Source of the DNA: Lachnospiraceae bacterium
Lineage (GTDB): Bacteria; Bacillota; Clostridia; Lachnospirales; Lachnospiraceae
Reading direction: 5' to 3'
NCBI GenBank assembly: GCA_030526405.1
Contig: JAUNCZ010000023.1
Span: 1 to 47,853 of the forward strand
DNA length: 47,853 nucleotides
Shown: one piece after another, positions 15,279 to 24,158 of the stretch
Position numbering within the stretch: position 1 is the first letter of the stretch
Layout: each line of letters begins with the position of its first letter
The notes under the pieces: generated by a model
The model's database searches: none
The model's input: the letters and a program-made list of their open reading frames with translations, nothing else
What the model was told of the DNA's origin: nothing
Made by a program: the position numbers and the translations under genes

Positions 15279-18137
15279 TTAATTGTAGATATGCACAGTA
15301 GTTCCTCTTGGAATTGTTGTGTAGATCCATCTTGCATTTGGCTCCTCCAGTCTGATACAGCCCATAGACGCTGCCGCATCCATTGTACCGTCCAGAATTC
15401 TCTTAGGCGCGTCATCCCAGTAGTACAGCACGGTGTGGAAATAGTAATACCCCTCAATCTGTGTTGCCCACCAGCATTTATGATCGGAACCGAACCAGTC
15501 AAAGCGACCCTTGATCTTAAAGGTTCCGGTAGGAGTCGGTGTAGATGGTTTTCCCACTACGCAGGGCCAGTATTTGATCTCTTTCCAGTTGTTTTTAGAT
15601 CCCTGATAGATTGCTACCCTGTGAAGTGCCCGGTTTACAAGAATCAGATAATTTGTATCACTGCTGAAGCCCTGGGCATACTGATACATCTGCTGGTTCT
15701 TTGCTTCCCCTTCCTTTGCCATGGAATAGGTTACTGTACCGACTTTTGTATCATTTCCACCTATACGGAGGTAGCCCTCTGTGGTGTAGTTGCCGCCATT
15801 TTTATGCTTCTTGCTCTGGATATCGGCATAATAATTGCTGCCACTCTTCACTCCTGTATAGTTCACCAAATCATCTGTGCCGTTGGCGTCACTCCAGGCC
15901 CTGAAGATGACACTGTCTGCTGCTCCTGCATTCAGCATCCAGACTCTGGTGGAATAGGTACCTGTCTTCTCTGTATACATGTAGCAGTCCGCCTTCAGTT
16001 CCGCTGAGGAAGCACCCACAAATCCGGAAATGCCGTTGTTGGCATATCCGTAAACATGTACATCATAATGACCAAAGGTTCTCTTATGATTTGTAACATT
16101 GACAGTGCATACATAGGAATCGCCGGATTTTGTGGCAGTGTACCAGTTAATTCTGCCCTGATCCCCCTCAGGCCACACCGGAATGAGTACCTTCTCAAGT
16201 CCGGATGGTGTGGAAAGTCCGGATACTGTCACCTTAAAGGTTCCCTTCCGTCCATCCACAGCGGACACAGCAACACTGGCCTTGCCCAAAGCATCCACAG
16301 TAAAGGTGGTATTTCCCACAAACCTGTTGTCCTGGGTATAAACATGAGCAAAATAGAGCCCTGCTGTCTTATGGCTGGAAAGCTTTACTGAAGCAGTTGC
16401 TCCATTACTGTTCTGTTTCATGGAATACCAGATCAGATCATCCTGGCCTTTCTCCTGGCTCCATACAGCCACCTTCAGAGACTGCCCTGCCTTCGGGCCG
16501 ATATACTGAATCTTAGCAGTCATCTGGTCAGCAGATACAACTGCTGTTACACCCTCCTTCAGAGTAACGGTTGCGGTGGTATTTCCTGCAAATGCCATAA
16601 TGTCATTCTGATCTGTCACATAGCAGTGCACATGATATAAACCGGTTTCAAATTTGTGGTCACCGGCACTGATGGTGCTGACGTACCTGTCACCCTGTTT
16701 TACTGCAGAATGCCATACCAGATCGTTCTGACCACCTTCATCTCCCCATACGGCAAACTGTACACTCTTCACTCCTGCGGGAACATTCAGCTCTGAAACA
16801 GAAACCGCAAAGGCTCCTGTATTCTCGTCCGGTGTATCTGCCGCAACCACTCCCGAAGGTGCTGTGACAGTAACCTTGGCTGACCCGAAGAAGGTCTGTT
16901 TGCCCTTTACAGTCTGATAGCAATGGATATAGTAGAGTCCCGGATCCTTATGACCCTTCACAGGGATGTCCGCTTTCCATACCCCTGCTGTACTCTTCAC
17001 AGCTGTGATCCACTTCAGATCATCCTGGCCGTTTTTGCCGCTCCAGACAGGGATTGTAACAGCAGTGGCAGAGGCATCAATTCCCCTGGCTGTTACTTTG
17101 ATGGTTCTTTCATCCTCCGTCAGCTCCGCAGATACTCCCATCTGCAGATCCAGCTCTGCTGTGGCCTTCTGAACATAGGCTCTGTTTCCGTTTCCGTCTG
17201 TCACATAGGCATGGACATAATAGAGACCGTTCTCATAGCTGTGTCTGGCAGCATCCACTTTGGCAACATATTCCTCGCCCTCCCGGACTGCCTGATACCA
17301 TACCAGATCATTCTGGCCGTTTACTGCTCCCCAGACAGGAATCTCCACTCTGGAAACACCAGATGGCACCACCAGATCCTTTACCACTACAGTAAAGGTT
17401 CCCTTTTCAGCCTGCAGATCCTGGATTTCCACAGAAGCGACGGGTGCAGAAAGAACCGCCTTGTCATGTCCTGCAAAACGCATCTCTCCCTTTACGGTCT
17501 CATAACAGTGGATGTAATACTCTCCCAGACCTGAGTGCTTCTTCATAGTGATTACAGCCTTCCAGGAGCCGTCCTCATGCTTTCTGGCTGCTGCCCATTC
17601 AATATCATCCTGGCCATCCTTTGCACTCCACACCGGAAATACCACAGCCTCCGCCTCGGGATCCACACCTGTAACAGAAACCGTCATGGTTTTCTCCTCC
17701 GGGTCAAGAACCGCCTTTACCACCGGTTCCTCCCTCTCAGGCTCTGCCTTCTGATCCTCTTCGGTCTCCAGAACTTCCGAAATCTCCTTGTCGGATTCCA
17801 CTGCTTCCAGCTCCGGCTCCAGAGTCTCTGTCGGCTGCTCCAGGGTATCCTCCTGCTCTGTACTCTCCTGGAAGCCATTCTCAGACCCGGAAGAACTTTG
17901 CTGAAAATCCTCCTCCACCTGTTCTGTTCCACCAGCGGCAGACAGATCTTCTGCAACATCTCCCAACTCATTGTCAACCGCTTCTGCCAATCCGAAGCCA
18001 GTCTCATCAGATGCCTCTTCCAACAGCTGAACCGGCTCTGCTGCATTCGGTTCCTCCCCTGCAAATACAGGTGAAGGAACGGCAGCTGTAACAGTCATTA
18101 CAGCGGAGAGAAGAACCGCAATTCTCCTTCTGAACAT
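15279..18137 (-). CDS. Secreted L,D-transpeptidase with seven GBS-Bsp-like repeats
   Basis: A 952-residue exported protein. Residues 1-26 are a signal peptide (MFRRRIAVLLSAVMTVTAAV...VFAGEE). Residues about 27-140 are a Glu-rich acidic spacer. From about 140 to 800 there are seven repeats of roughly 95 residues, each with a V-W-S/G...GQ-D/N-DL-W core followed by Y-x-V/I-H-x-Y; these match GBS Bsp-like repeats, which are thought to bind the cell surface. The last 125 residues are a YkuD catalytic domain with a conserved His (YYFHTVLYY) and ASMGCIRL at residues 923-930, where Cys927 is the nucleophile. Such enzymes make 3-3 peptidoglycan cross-links or anchor polymers to the wall. Its stand-alone position gives no further clue. 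Repeats 2, 4 and 6 resemble each other more than 1, 3 and 5, suggesting duplication of a two-repeat unit. Confidence 0.93.
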   Translation of the reverse strand: MFRRRIAVLLSAVMTVTAAVPSPVFAGEEPNAAEPVQLLEEASDETGFGLAEAVDNELGDVAEDLSAAGGTEQVEEDFQQSSSGSENGFQESTEQEDTLEQPTETLEPELEAVESDKEISEVLETEEDQKAEPEREEPVVKAVLDPEEKTMTVSVTGVDPEAEAVVFPVWSAKDGQDDIEWAAARKHEDGSWKAVITMKKHSGLGEYYIHCYETVKGEMRFAGHDKAVLSAPVASVEIQDLQAEKGTFTVVVKDLVVPSGVSRVEIPVWGAVNGQNDLVWYQAVREGEEYVAKVDAARHSYENGLYYVHAYVTDGNGNRAYVQKATAELDLQMGVSAELTEDERTIKVTARGIDASATAVTIPVWSGKNGQDDLKWITAVKSTAGVWKADIPVKGHKDPGLYYIHCYQTVKGKQTFFGSAKVTVTAPSGVVAADTPDENTGAFAVSVSELNVPAGVKSVQFAVWGDEGGQNDLVWHSAVKQGDRYVSTISAGDHKFETGLYHVHCYVTDQNDIMAFAGNTTATVTLKEGVTAVVSADQMTAKIQYIGPKAGQSLKVAVWSQEKGQDDLIWYSMKQNSNGATASVKLSSHKTAGLYFAHVYTQDNRFVGNTTFTVDALGKASVAVSAVDGRKGTFKVTVSGLSTPSGLEKVLIPVWPEGDQGRINWYTATKSGDSYVCTVNVTNHKRTFGHYDVHVYGYANNGISGFVGASSAELKADCYMYTEKTGTYSTRVWMLNAGAADSVIFRAWSDANGTDDLVNYTGVKSGSNYYADIQSKKHKNGGNYTTEGYLRIGGNDTKVGTVTYSMAKEGEAKNQQMYQYAQGFSSDTNYLILVNRALHRVAIYQGSKNNWKEIKYWPCVVGKPSTPTPTGTFKIKGRFDWFGSDHKCWWATQIEGYYYFHTVLYYWDDAPKRILDGTMDAAASMGCIRLEEPNARWIYTTIPRGTTVHIYN

Positions 18138-18273
18138 ATAATCCCCCTTTCATTCAGATTTATCCTTATTATTACTGTCCATTATATCACACGAACCAAC
18201 ACAATCCGGTAAAATAAGTATTTCAAAACTGTTAATTTACTCCTGTCTGTACCAGGATGAGGCAGCATTTTCC

Positions 18274-20133
18274 TCATTGGTTTCTGCAGGAAAGATACAG
18301 AATCTGATATTTTTTCGACACCTTCCTGAGAAAGACCAGGGCATTCACCAGCTTTTCGTCATCCAGGGCTGTAAACGGGTCATCCAGGATCACACAGGGG
18401 GGCTCCTGCTCATACATGGCATCCAGCACTGCAAAGCGCAGACAGAGGGCTGCCAGGGCCTGATACCCACTGCTGAGCACCTCAGGTCCCCGCGGCAATC
18501 CACCTCCCATCACCCGGATCCTGCAGCTGGAGTCAATAAAAAGCTCCTCCCTCTGTTCCGGATCGATCATTCGATAATAGGCAGTGAAGGAGTTCTGGAT
18601 CTTTTCCATAAATCCCATGGAAAATGCCTCCTTTGCGCCGGAGAGATGCTTCCCTGTTATGCCGAGAAGGGCATACTCCTGTTCCAGCTTTTCCAGAAGC
18701 TGACCTGCAGAATCCAGCCGCTCCTCCGCCAGAGTCAGATCCTCTCTCTCCTGGGAAAGCCGCAGGAGCTCCTGGTCCAGAGTACGGATTCTCTCCTCTG
18801 TACAGCCAATGGCCTTCTCCACTTCATCCAGCTGTCGATTCAGCTGACTCATGGAGAACTCCTGCTGTCCGGCTGCTCCCCCTTCTGACAGCTCTTCAAA
18901 ATCAGGGTATTTTCTGTAAAACTCCCTGAGTTCACGATCCGCTCTCTGCAGCTCCTTCCAGGCTGTATAGGCAGCCTCCTCTTCCCTCTGTTTTAACAGC
19001 AGCTGCTGTACCTGCTCCTGATTCCAGCTTTCAGTGGTCTGTACCTGTCCGAAACTGCGCTCCCTGAGCAGAAGAAGGATTCCAGCCAGCAGAAGACCGA
19101 CACCACAGACCATCATAAGTCCCGAAAATCCTCCTGCCACTGCCCGGAGCACGGAAGCCAACACAAGGACACCACCGGCCCCCAGGCACAATACTGATTT
19201 GCTCTTCTCAGACTTCCTTTCATTCTCCTGTTCTTCGACCTGCCTCCTCTCCCCTTGGGAGGGAAGGGAATCCTGTTCCCGGCCATTCCTTTCCGGAAGC
19301 CCATCCGGATAGAGCTGCTGGTATCTTTCCCATATCTCATCCCTCTCCAGATACTCCCTCTGCAGCCTGTCATGGATACTGCGAAGTGCCGGAAGATCCT
19401 GCTGAAGACTGTAATGCGCCTGCTGTTCCTTCCATGTACAGCGCTTCTGCTGCAGTTCTTCCCGTTTCTTCACTTCCTCTGCTCTTGTCTGCTCAAGAAG
19501 AGCCAGCTTCTTTTCCAGGGCAGGAATCCGGAACACCTCACACTCCAGTTCCTGCTTCTCCAGCCTTTTTTTATAAATGAGACCTGTTTTCCTGTCCGGA
19601 GACAGCTGATTCAGTCGTCCATTCAACCGCGTCATCACCTGATCATACTGTTTCAGATCCTCCAGAAGTTCCGGCTGTTTTCCTAATCTGGAGGTGATAT
19701 CACTGCTTACCTCACAGCCTACATGGCGGATCCAGGCACTGTTCACATAGGACTCCTCATTGATTCCAAAAAGTTCCTCTCCAAGGGATGCCGTCCATCT
19801 GGCACTTTCCAATCTGGTAGCTTCATCCAGCAGATGAAATTCATCCCGGGCCTTTGTCTTCCCAAAGGTTCTGTAAACGGTATAGCAGCCCTCCTCCGTT
19901 GTAAAGGTCAGACTGCCTCCGTAGATGCCATTTCCCCAGGGACGGTATCGCTCTCTGTCTTTCGCCCGTTCCCCCTTGCCGGGAAATCCATAAAACATCA
20001 CCCTCACAAATACCGCCAGGGTGGTCTTACCCCATCCATTTTCCCGACAGATAGAATGGAAGCCCTGGGGAAATACCAGATCCACATTGGAAAATGCTCC
20101 AAATTGTTCTATATGTATCTTGTTAATCCTCAA
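18274..20133 (-). CDS. YhaN/SbcC-like AAA ATPase with coiled coil and membrane hairpin
   Basis: A 619-residue SMC/Rad50-type ATPase. The N-terminus MRINKIHIEQFGAF and the loop RENGWGKTT (Walker A) start the head domain; the C-terminus has LSSGYQALAALCLRFAVL (signature) and PPCVILDDPFTALDD (Walker B plus D-loop). About residues 190-500 are charged coiled coil interrupted near 310-350 by two hydrophobic stretches (VLCLGAGGVLVLASVL and GLMMVCGVGLLLAGILLLL) that look like a membrane hairpin. This layout fits YhaN, partner of the YhaO phosphoesterase. Translation seems to start at TTG 20133, overlapping the nuclease gene by 11 bases. The pair probably processes DNA ends or stalled forks. Shorter than canonical SbcC. 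Confidence 0.88.
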   Translation of the reverse strand: MRINKIHIEQFGAFSNVDLVFPQGFHSICRENGWGKTTLAVFVRVMFYGFPGKGERAKDRERYRPWGNGIYGGSLTFTTEEGCYTVYRTFGKTKARDEFHLLDEATRLESARWTASLGEELFGINEESYVNSAWIRHVGCEVSSDITSRLGKQPELLEDLKQYDQVMTRLNGRLNQLSPDRKTGLIYKKRLEKQELECEVFRIPALEKKLALLEQTRAEEVKKREELQQKRCTWKEQQAHYSLQQDLPALRSIHDRLQREYLERDEIWERYQQLYPDGLPERNGREQDSLPSQGERRQVEEQENERKSEKSKSVLCLGAGGVLVLASVLRAVAGGFSGLMMVCGVGLLLAGILLLLRERSFGQVQTTESWNQEQVQQLLLKQREEEAAYTAWKELQRADRELREFYRKYPDFEELSEGGAAGQQEFSMSQLNRQLDEVEKAIGCTEERIRTLDQELLRLSQEREDLTLAEERLDSAGQLLEKLEQEYALLGITGKHLSGAKEAFSMGFMEKIQNSFTAYYRMIDPEQREELFIDSSCRIRVMGGGLPRGPEVLSSGYQALAALCLRFAVLDAMYEQEPPCVILDDPFTALDDEKLVNALVFLRKVSKKYQILYLSCRNQ

Positions 20134-21250
20134 AATCCTCTGCCCCCATCAATAATCGAATTCCCAGCTGAATCACTTTTGATCTGTCCTCCTCTGAAAG
20201 AGAACTGTCCTGCTTCACCTGGCGGACAAATTCCCCCTTCAGGGTGGGATCATTGAAAAAGCTCCTGTAATCCACCTGCAGTCTTGATCTGTCCTCAATC
20301 TTCATATAATAGAACAGGTCCTCCAGCTGTCTCTCCAGATACTCCGGATAAACAGCATGCTCCAGTTCTCTCTCTCCTGTAAGAATAATCTTCAGAAGAT
20401 CCCTGGGGCTGCAGTTCTCCTGCTCTGTTCTTTTTCTGATTTCCCTCAGAATCTCCTGGCTGTCACTGCACCGGGAGATATCCACAGTAATCTCCTGCAG
20501 TCTTCTGCCTGCCAGAGGAACAAACCTCACCTCTGTGGCTCTGGATGCAGGGTCGACCTCCAGCAGAATACAGCCATGATCCCCGCATTCGTCAAAGCCC
20601 CGGCCCTCCAGAGCTCCTGGATAGCACCAGATTCCTCTGCCATCCAGTCTTCCTGCCTCCTGCTTATGGATATGTCCCAGGGCCAGGTAATCGATTCCCT
20701 GATTCCTCAGTGCCTTCATGGGAATAACGGAGCTGTTCCCTGCTGAATCCCTGGTCTGGCTGCTGTAGGTATCCTCTGCCTGTCCATGGAGAACCACTAT
20801 ATTGTAAAGCCCCTTGTCCAGCTGCAGCTCCTCCATCCTCTGGCTGCAGTTTTCAGGAGTAAGCTCTGTGCCTGATATACAGATATCTGTGTTTTTTAAG
20901 GAATAGCCTGTCCATCCATCCGGAGAAAACAGATGGAGATTCGGAATGGCCTTCTCCTGCTCCGAAAAGATCTGACTCTGATCATGATTTCCTTTCAGAT
21001 AAAAAAACTCCAGCTCCGGGTGCTCTCTGATCAGGCCCAGCACCGTATTTCCGGCAGCAACAGAGCAGTTTTTCTTATCAAACAGATCCCCGGCTATGAT
21101 CATAGCAGTGACCTGATTTTCCACAGCAAAATCTGTCATCCTGCGAAATGCAGCAAGAAGCTCCCCCCTTCTCTCCCTGGCCTTTTCCGGTGGCAGGTTT
21201 GCAGTCATCTTTGAGTCAAGATGAAGATCCGCACAATGGATAATTCTCAT
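20123..21250 (-). CDS. YhaO/SbcD-like metallophosphoesterase (DNA nuclease subunit)
   Basis: A 375-residue calcineurin-like phosphoesterase. The metal-binding motifs are in order: CADLHLDSK, IAGDLFDKK, LKGNHDQSQ, VVLHGQAED and LALGHIHKQ, as in SbcD/Mre11. The C-terminal 120 residues are the helical capping region that contacts the ATPase. I prefer the ATG at 21250 (MRIIHCADLHLD), which has AGAAGGA about 11 bases upstream; another ATG seven codons earlier lacks a good site. Overlap with the ATPase gene shows an operon. Expected to be a Mn2+-dependent DNA nuclease complex with its neighbour. Confidence 0.93.
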   Translation of the reverse strand: MRIIHCADLHLDSKMTANLPPEKARERRGELLAAFRRMTDFAVENQVTAMIIAGDLFDKKNCSVAAGNTVLGLIREHPELEFFYLKGNHDQSQIFSEQEKAIPNLHLFSPDGWTGYSLKNTDICISGTELTPENCSQRMEELQLDKGLYNIVVLHGQAEDTYSSQTRDSAGNSSVIPMKALRNQGIDYLALGHIHKQEAGRLDGRGIWCYPGALEGRGFDECGDHGCILLEVDPASRATEVRFVPLAGRRLQEITVDISRCSDSQEILREIRKRTEQENCSPRDLLKIILTGERELEHAVYPEYLERQLEDLFYYMKIEDRSRLQVDYRSFFNDPTLKGEFVRQVKQDSSLSEEDRSKVIQLGIRLLMGAEDFED

Positions 21251-21336
21251 AGTTGATACCATCCTTCTCATGATAGTTATTTCCTATTATTATATCGAAC
21301 ACTCGTTCCTGACACAACAAAAAAGACAACAAAAAC

Positions 21337-21404
21337 GAGAGGCATCCATTGAAAATCCAACAGACACCTCTCGATTCCGGAAGGGGCTCAGCGCAACAGC
21401 CCCC
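21337..21404 (-). terminator. Terminator of the FadR-type gene; copy 2 of the dispersed double-hairpin element
   Basis: On the minus strand after the stop at 21412: a hairpin ggggct/agcccc (complement of about 21383-21402), a linker, then a hairpin with arms cgagaggcatccattg and caacagacacctctcg, then TTTTTGTTGTCTTTTTT. It aligns along its length with 4158-4225, including the loop-side linker. Confidence 0.88.
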
Positions 21405-21411
21405 TGCTTTT

Positions 21412-22254
21412 TTATCCATTCAATTCCATAAGCTTCTCCATGATCTGCTGTTTGGAAAATCCCTTTTCCTGCAGTTCATAAAGAGTGGTCTGAAGAAGTG
21501 GATCCTCCACCTTCTCCTCTGTCACCCGATCACCAATCTCGTAGTGCTCGCGTATTGCGTCAATTCCCTTCAGAAGGTCCTCTTCATAAATTGCAACAAG
21601 GATCTTCTGGTGAGATTCCAGCAGTTCATCAGATACTCTCTTTCTGATGCTGTCCAACAGTACCTTTCTTCCACCCCCATGAAATTCATTCAACGCAACA
21701 TTGAATGCACGGATAAACAGATTGTTGCTGCCGTAGGCAAGAACACGATGAAATTCCATATCTGCCTGTACCAGCGTCTCTGCCTCCTCTTCATTCACCA
21801 GTTCTCTTCCCTTGTAGGAAAGCATCAGCTCCACCAGCGATGTAAGCTTCTTTACTATTTCCTCCGAATCCCCTGATCTGATCAGAAGTTCCAGTTCCTT
21901 GATTTCGAGAGCTTCGCGTACCTCTCTGATATCTCTTCTTGTGGAACTGGAATACACAACCATTGCATGAAGGATATCAGCCATACTGTAATCAAAGTCC
22001 GGTGTCAGTCTGTATCCCGATCCACGGATGCTGGACAGTAGACCTACTGCCTTCAGTGACTGCAGCGCGTCCCTGACTGCTGTTTTTGTTACATTCAGCT
22101 GCTCACTTAATGCTTTCTCCGAAGGAAGCCTGTCGCCGATCTGAATCCTATTCTCTTTCAGAAGAGAATAGATATGATTTTTCACGACCAGAATCTGATC
22201 GTTCTCCCTGTTCTGGGCACCAGTAAACTCTGTACCCACTCCCTGTTCATTCAC
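21412..22254 (-). CDS. FadR-subfamily GntR transcriptional regulator (copy 1)
   Basis: A 280-residue regulator. Residues about 20-90 form the winged helix (GDRLPSEKALSEQLNVTKTA then VRDALQSLKAVGLLSSIRGSG) and residues about 105-250 the FCD ligand-binding domain, including ADMEFHRVLA with the metal-binding Asp and His. I choose GTG at 22254 because GGAGG lies 7 bases upstream; an ATG nine codons earlier is possible. It is closely related to the regulator at 24159-25013, sharing both domains and a C-terminal KGF...QI..KL.EL(N)G tail. FadR-type proteins usually respond to organic acids or sugar acids. Its neighbour is the HPr-like gene upstream on the same strand. Confidence 0.92.
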   Translation of the reverse strand: MNEQGVGTEFTGAQNRENDQILVVKNHIYSLLKENRIQIGDRLPSEKALSEQLNVTKTAVRDALQSLKAVGLLSSIRGSGYRLTPDFDYSMADILHAMVVYSSSTRRDIREVREALEIKELELLIRSGDSEEIVKKLTSLVELMLSYKGRELVNEEEAETLVQADMEFHRVLAYGSNNLFIRAFNVALNEFHGGGRKVLLDSIRKRVSDELLESHQKILVAIYEEDLLKGIDAIREHYEIGDRVTEEKVEDPLLQTTLYELQEKGFSKQQIMEKLMELNG

Positions 22255-22533
22255 TATTCTTCCTCCGTTTACACTCTTCAAATTTGGACAAAGTACTCTT
22301 TATTATCATAATAGCAAAACCCTTCGCATTAATCAATTACATTTTCAACGTAAATAATCAATTTCTCTTGTTGCACGAAAACGGTTTTGTTTTTTGGTAA
22401 TCTTTCATACCTTTTATGCTATATCTATACTATACCAGATAATGGCTGATTTTTCAGCATATTATTTTACTATATTTGATTTATTCCATTGTCATTTCAA
22501 TAAACTAATTATTTAATCAAGTGAAGTGATCTT

Positions 22534-22570
22534 TAAAAAAAATACCGGAGCCTTCTGAAGCTCCGGTATT
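22534..22570 (-). terminator. Intrinsic terminator of the HPr-like gene
   Basis: aataccggagc (22541-22551) pairs with gctccggtatt (22560-22570), and eight T follow on the minus strand. It separates the HPr-like gene from the regulator. The rest of 22255-22540 is AT-rich and presumably carries the regulator's promoter. Confidence 0.9.
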
Positions 22571-22623
22571 CCCCCCATTATCGAATTTTTGAAAACCATC
22601 TGATGTGATGGAACATGTCATGC

Positions 22624-22872
22624 TTATGCTGAAAGATACTCTACAACCTTTTCACAGGCCTCTGCCTCATCCAGGCCATCTGCTGTTACAACAATAGCGT
22701 CCCCGTTCTGCAGTCCCAATGCCATAACACCCATCAGGCTCTTGGCATTAATACTTTTCCTTCCGCTTTCAATCACAATATGGCTGCTGAACATACAGGC
22801 TGTCTGTACCAGCATTGCAATTGATCGGGAATCTTTCTCTGCTTTCTGAATAATGATTGTTTTCTGGGTCAT
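22624..22872 (-). CDS. HPr-like protein lacking the active-site histidine (Crh-like)
   Basis: An 82-residue HPr-fold protein. The ATG at 22872 has AAAGGAAG upstream. Aligned with Bacillus HPr, LVQTA and NAKSLMGVMALG are conserved, so the regulatory serine (Ser46 in HPr, Ser45 here) and its surrounding helix are intact. The G-I-H15-A-R-P phosphorylation loop, however, reads K-D-S-R-S, so His15 is replaced by Asp14 while the following Arg is kept. It therefore cannot carry phosphate for PTS sugar uptake. By analogy with Crh (Gln at site 15), it may be phosphorylated on serine by HPrK and act with CcpA. That role is inference; the missing His is seen directly. It is flanked by two FadR-type regulators and a second HPr-like gene. 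Confidence 0.85.
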   Translation of the reverse strand: MTQKTIIIQKAEKDSRSIAMLVQTACMFSSHIVIESGRKSINAKSLMGVMALGLQNGDAIVVTADGLDEAEACEKVVEYLSA

Positions 22873-23620
22873 TCTTCTTCCTTTCCATGTAACAAATGAA
22901 ATCTCTATTCTTCTACTACGGCTATATCTGAACCGCACACTTATTTTTTTGTAAGAGACCCTGTAATCATAATTAATTTTCTAATTATTTGCAATTGAAA
23001 TTTAATCAAAAAAACAAGTTTGTAATTATTTACCAACGTCTTATCCATGTTTTTATCTATTATTACCAGTAAAAAACAGACCATTTCCGTTACCATTTTT
23101 GCACAATCAGGCCAGCAAACCAGTGTTTTTGTGGAAAAAACATGTCTAAACCTGTAAATATCATTACTGTTTTGTGGAATTCCGTTACCCTTCCATGAAT
23201 TACTATTCAGTCGGTGAATCGTTTCATTTTCAGTGCAATTTAATAATTGTTCTCGAGGATTAATCCATCAATATGCAATACACCAATCGCAATCCCGTCA
23301 TTTTCGTTCACATTCACTCACTGTTTTTCCGTTTATTTGACCGTTTTCTTCAACAGAATCAGCTACCTCTTCCCTAAAATTCAATTACTCTTTTCTATTA
23401 ATAAACAAATCGCATGTTTCTAATTAATATTTTATCCGAATTAGTCATTTAAATTTATTAATAATTCTATTACTCACTCCAAAAATGTACATATATTTTA
23501 TACAATTACTTAAATTTCGTGTTTATTCTCATTTCAATACGCAATACACGGAAAAATTAAACAAATTATTCTCATTCTTCCTTATAAATATAGTTATTTC
23601 GACGGTTTTTTATTTTACCC
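22873..23620. other. Long gene-free AT-rich spacer
   Basis: About 750 bases without a credible coding region on either strand. It is strongly AT-rich, with many short TTTT/AAAA tracts and no long repeat, RNA fold or mobile-element end that I can recognise. It must hold the promoter of the HPr-like gene and control sequences for the divergent gene at 23757; bound regulators such as the neighbouring FadR proteins or a nucleoid protein are possible. Confidence 0.6.
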
Positions 23621-23649
23621 TTGAATCGTGACCGAATTTGATGCATACT
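23621..23649 (+). promoter_or_regulatory. Likely promoter of the second HPr-like gene
   Basis: TTGAAT (23621-23626) and CATACT (23644-23649) are separated by 17 bases, about 107 bases upstream of the preferred start codon. Confidence 0.5.
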
Positions 23650-23756
23650 AACAATCAAGAATTGTCCTCGTGTTATCCAACAGGGGATGGCATGAGGGCT
23701 TTTCATCTTTTTGAAAGCAGATCATGGAATCATATTGTAAAAAAGGATATTTTGAA

Positions 23757-23993
23757 ATGCGATTGAAAACTCTCGATCAGGTTGATCAGTTCCTGAAAAT
23801 TGTTGACAGCTGCAAAGGAAATATTTATCTCACCTCAAAATATGGTGATCGATTCAATCTGAGATCTAAATTAAGCCAGTTTCTTGCCATTCACATTCTG
23901 CTGGATGAGCAGGGTGATGACTTTGAACTGCATTGTATTGACTATGAGGACCACGACAGGCTGAACAGCTATCTGCGTACCCATTCATCATAG
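23757..23993 (+). CDS. Degenerate HPr-like small protein
   Basis: A 78-residue protein whose residues 5-70 (LDQVDQFLKIVDSC, then NIYLTSKYGDRFNLRSKLS) follow the pattern of short HPr-family proteins seen in Clostridia, in which helix 1, strand 2 and the Ser46-like segment are kept but the N-terminal His loop is gone. Here the serine segment reads N-L-R-S-K-L, so a serine remains but the I-M-G-V helix is altered. I choose ATG 23757 because AAGGA lies about 8 bases upstream; an ATG 11 codons earlier has only a weak site. Divergent from the other HPr-like gene and convergent with the second FadR-type gene. Function unknown; family placement is tentative. Confidence 0.6.
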   Translation: MRLKTLDQVDQFLKIVDSCKGNIYLTSKYGDRFNLRSKLSQFLAIHILLDEQGDDFELHCIDYEDHDRLNSYLRTHSS

Positions 23994-24027
23994 TCCTGAA
24001 ACTACCAACTACCCCCATTATCCATAT

Positions 24028-24064
24028 AAAAGCCCGTATTCCGCAGGTCGGAATACGGGCTTTT
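24028..24064 (+). terminator. Bidirectional intrinsic terminator between convergent genes
   Basis: aaaagcccgtattccg (24028-24043) pairs with cggaatacgggctttt (24049-24064): a 16-bp stem with U-tracts possible on both strands. Confidence 0.92.
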
Positions 24065-24071
24065 CCCATTT

Positions 24072-24150
24072 TTCTGAATCTGTTCCTGTGTCCCATGAAC
24101 AGATTCAGAATCCCAGAACATCTGACACCGGAAAGAATCTTTCGGTGTTT
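24072..24150. other. Two further stem-loops following the terminator
   Basis: The first is ttctgaatctgttc (24072-24085) with gaacagattcagaa (24097-24110), a perfect 14-bp stem. The second is acaccggaaag with ctttcggtgt (about 24125-24148, one bulge) followed by seven T on the plus strand, so it can act as a plus-strand terminator. Three strong hairpins within about 120 bases is unusual for a simple convergent junction. Confidence 0.8.
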
Positions 24151-24158
24151 TTTTCATC

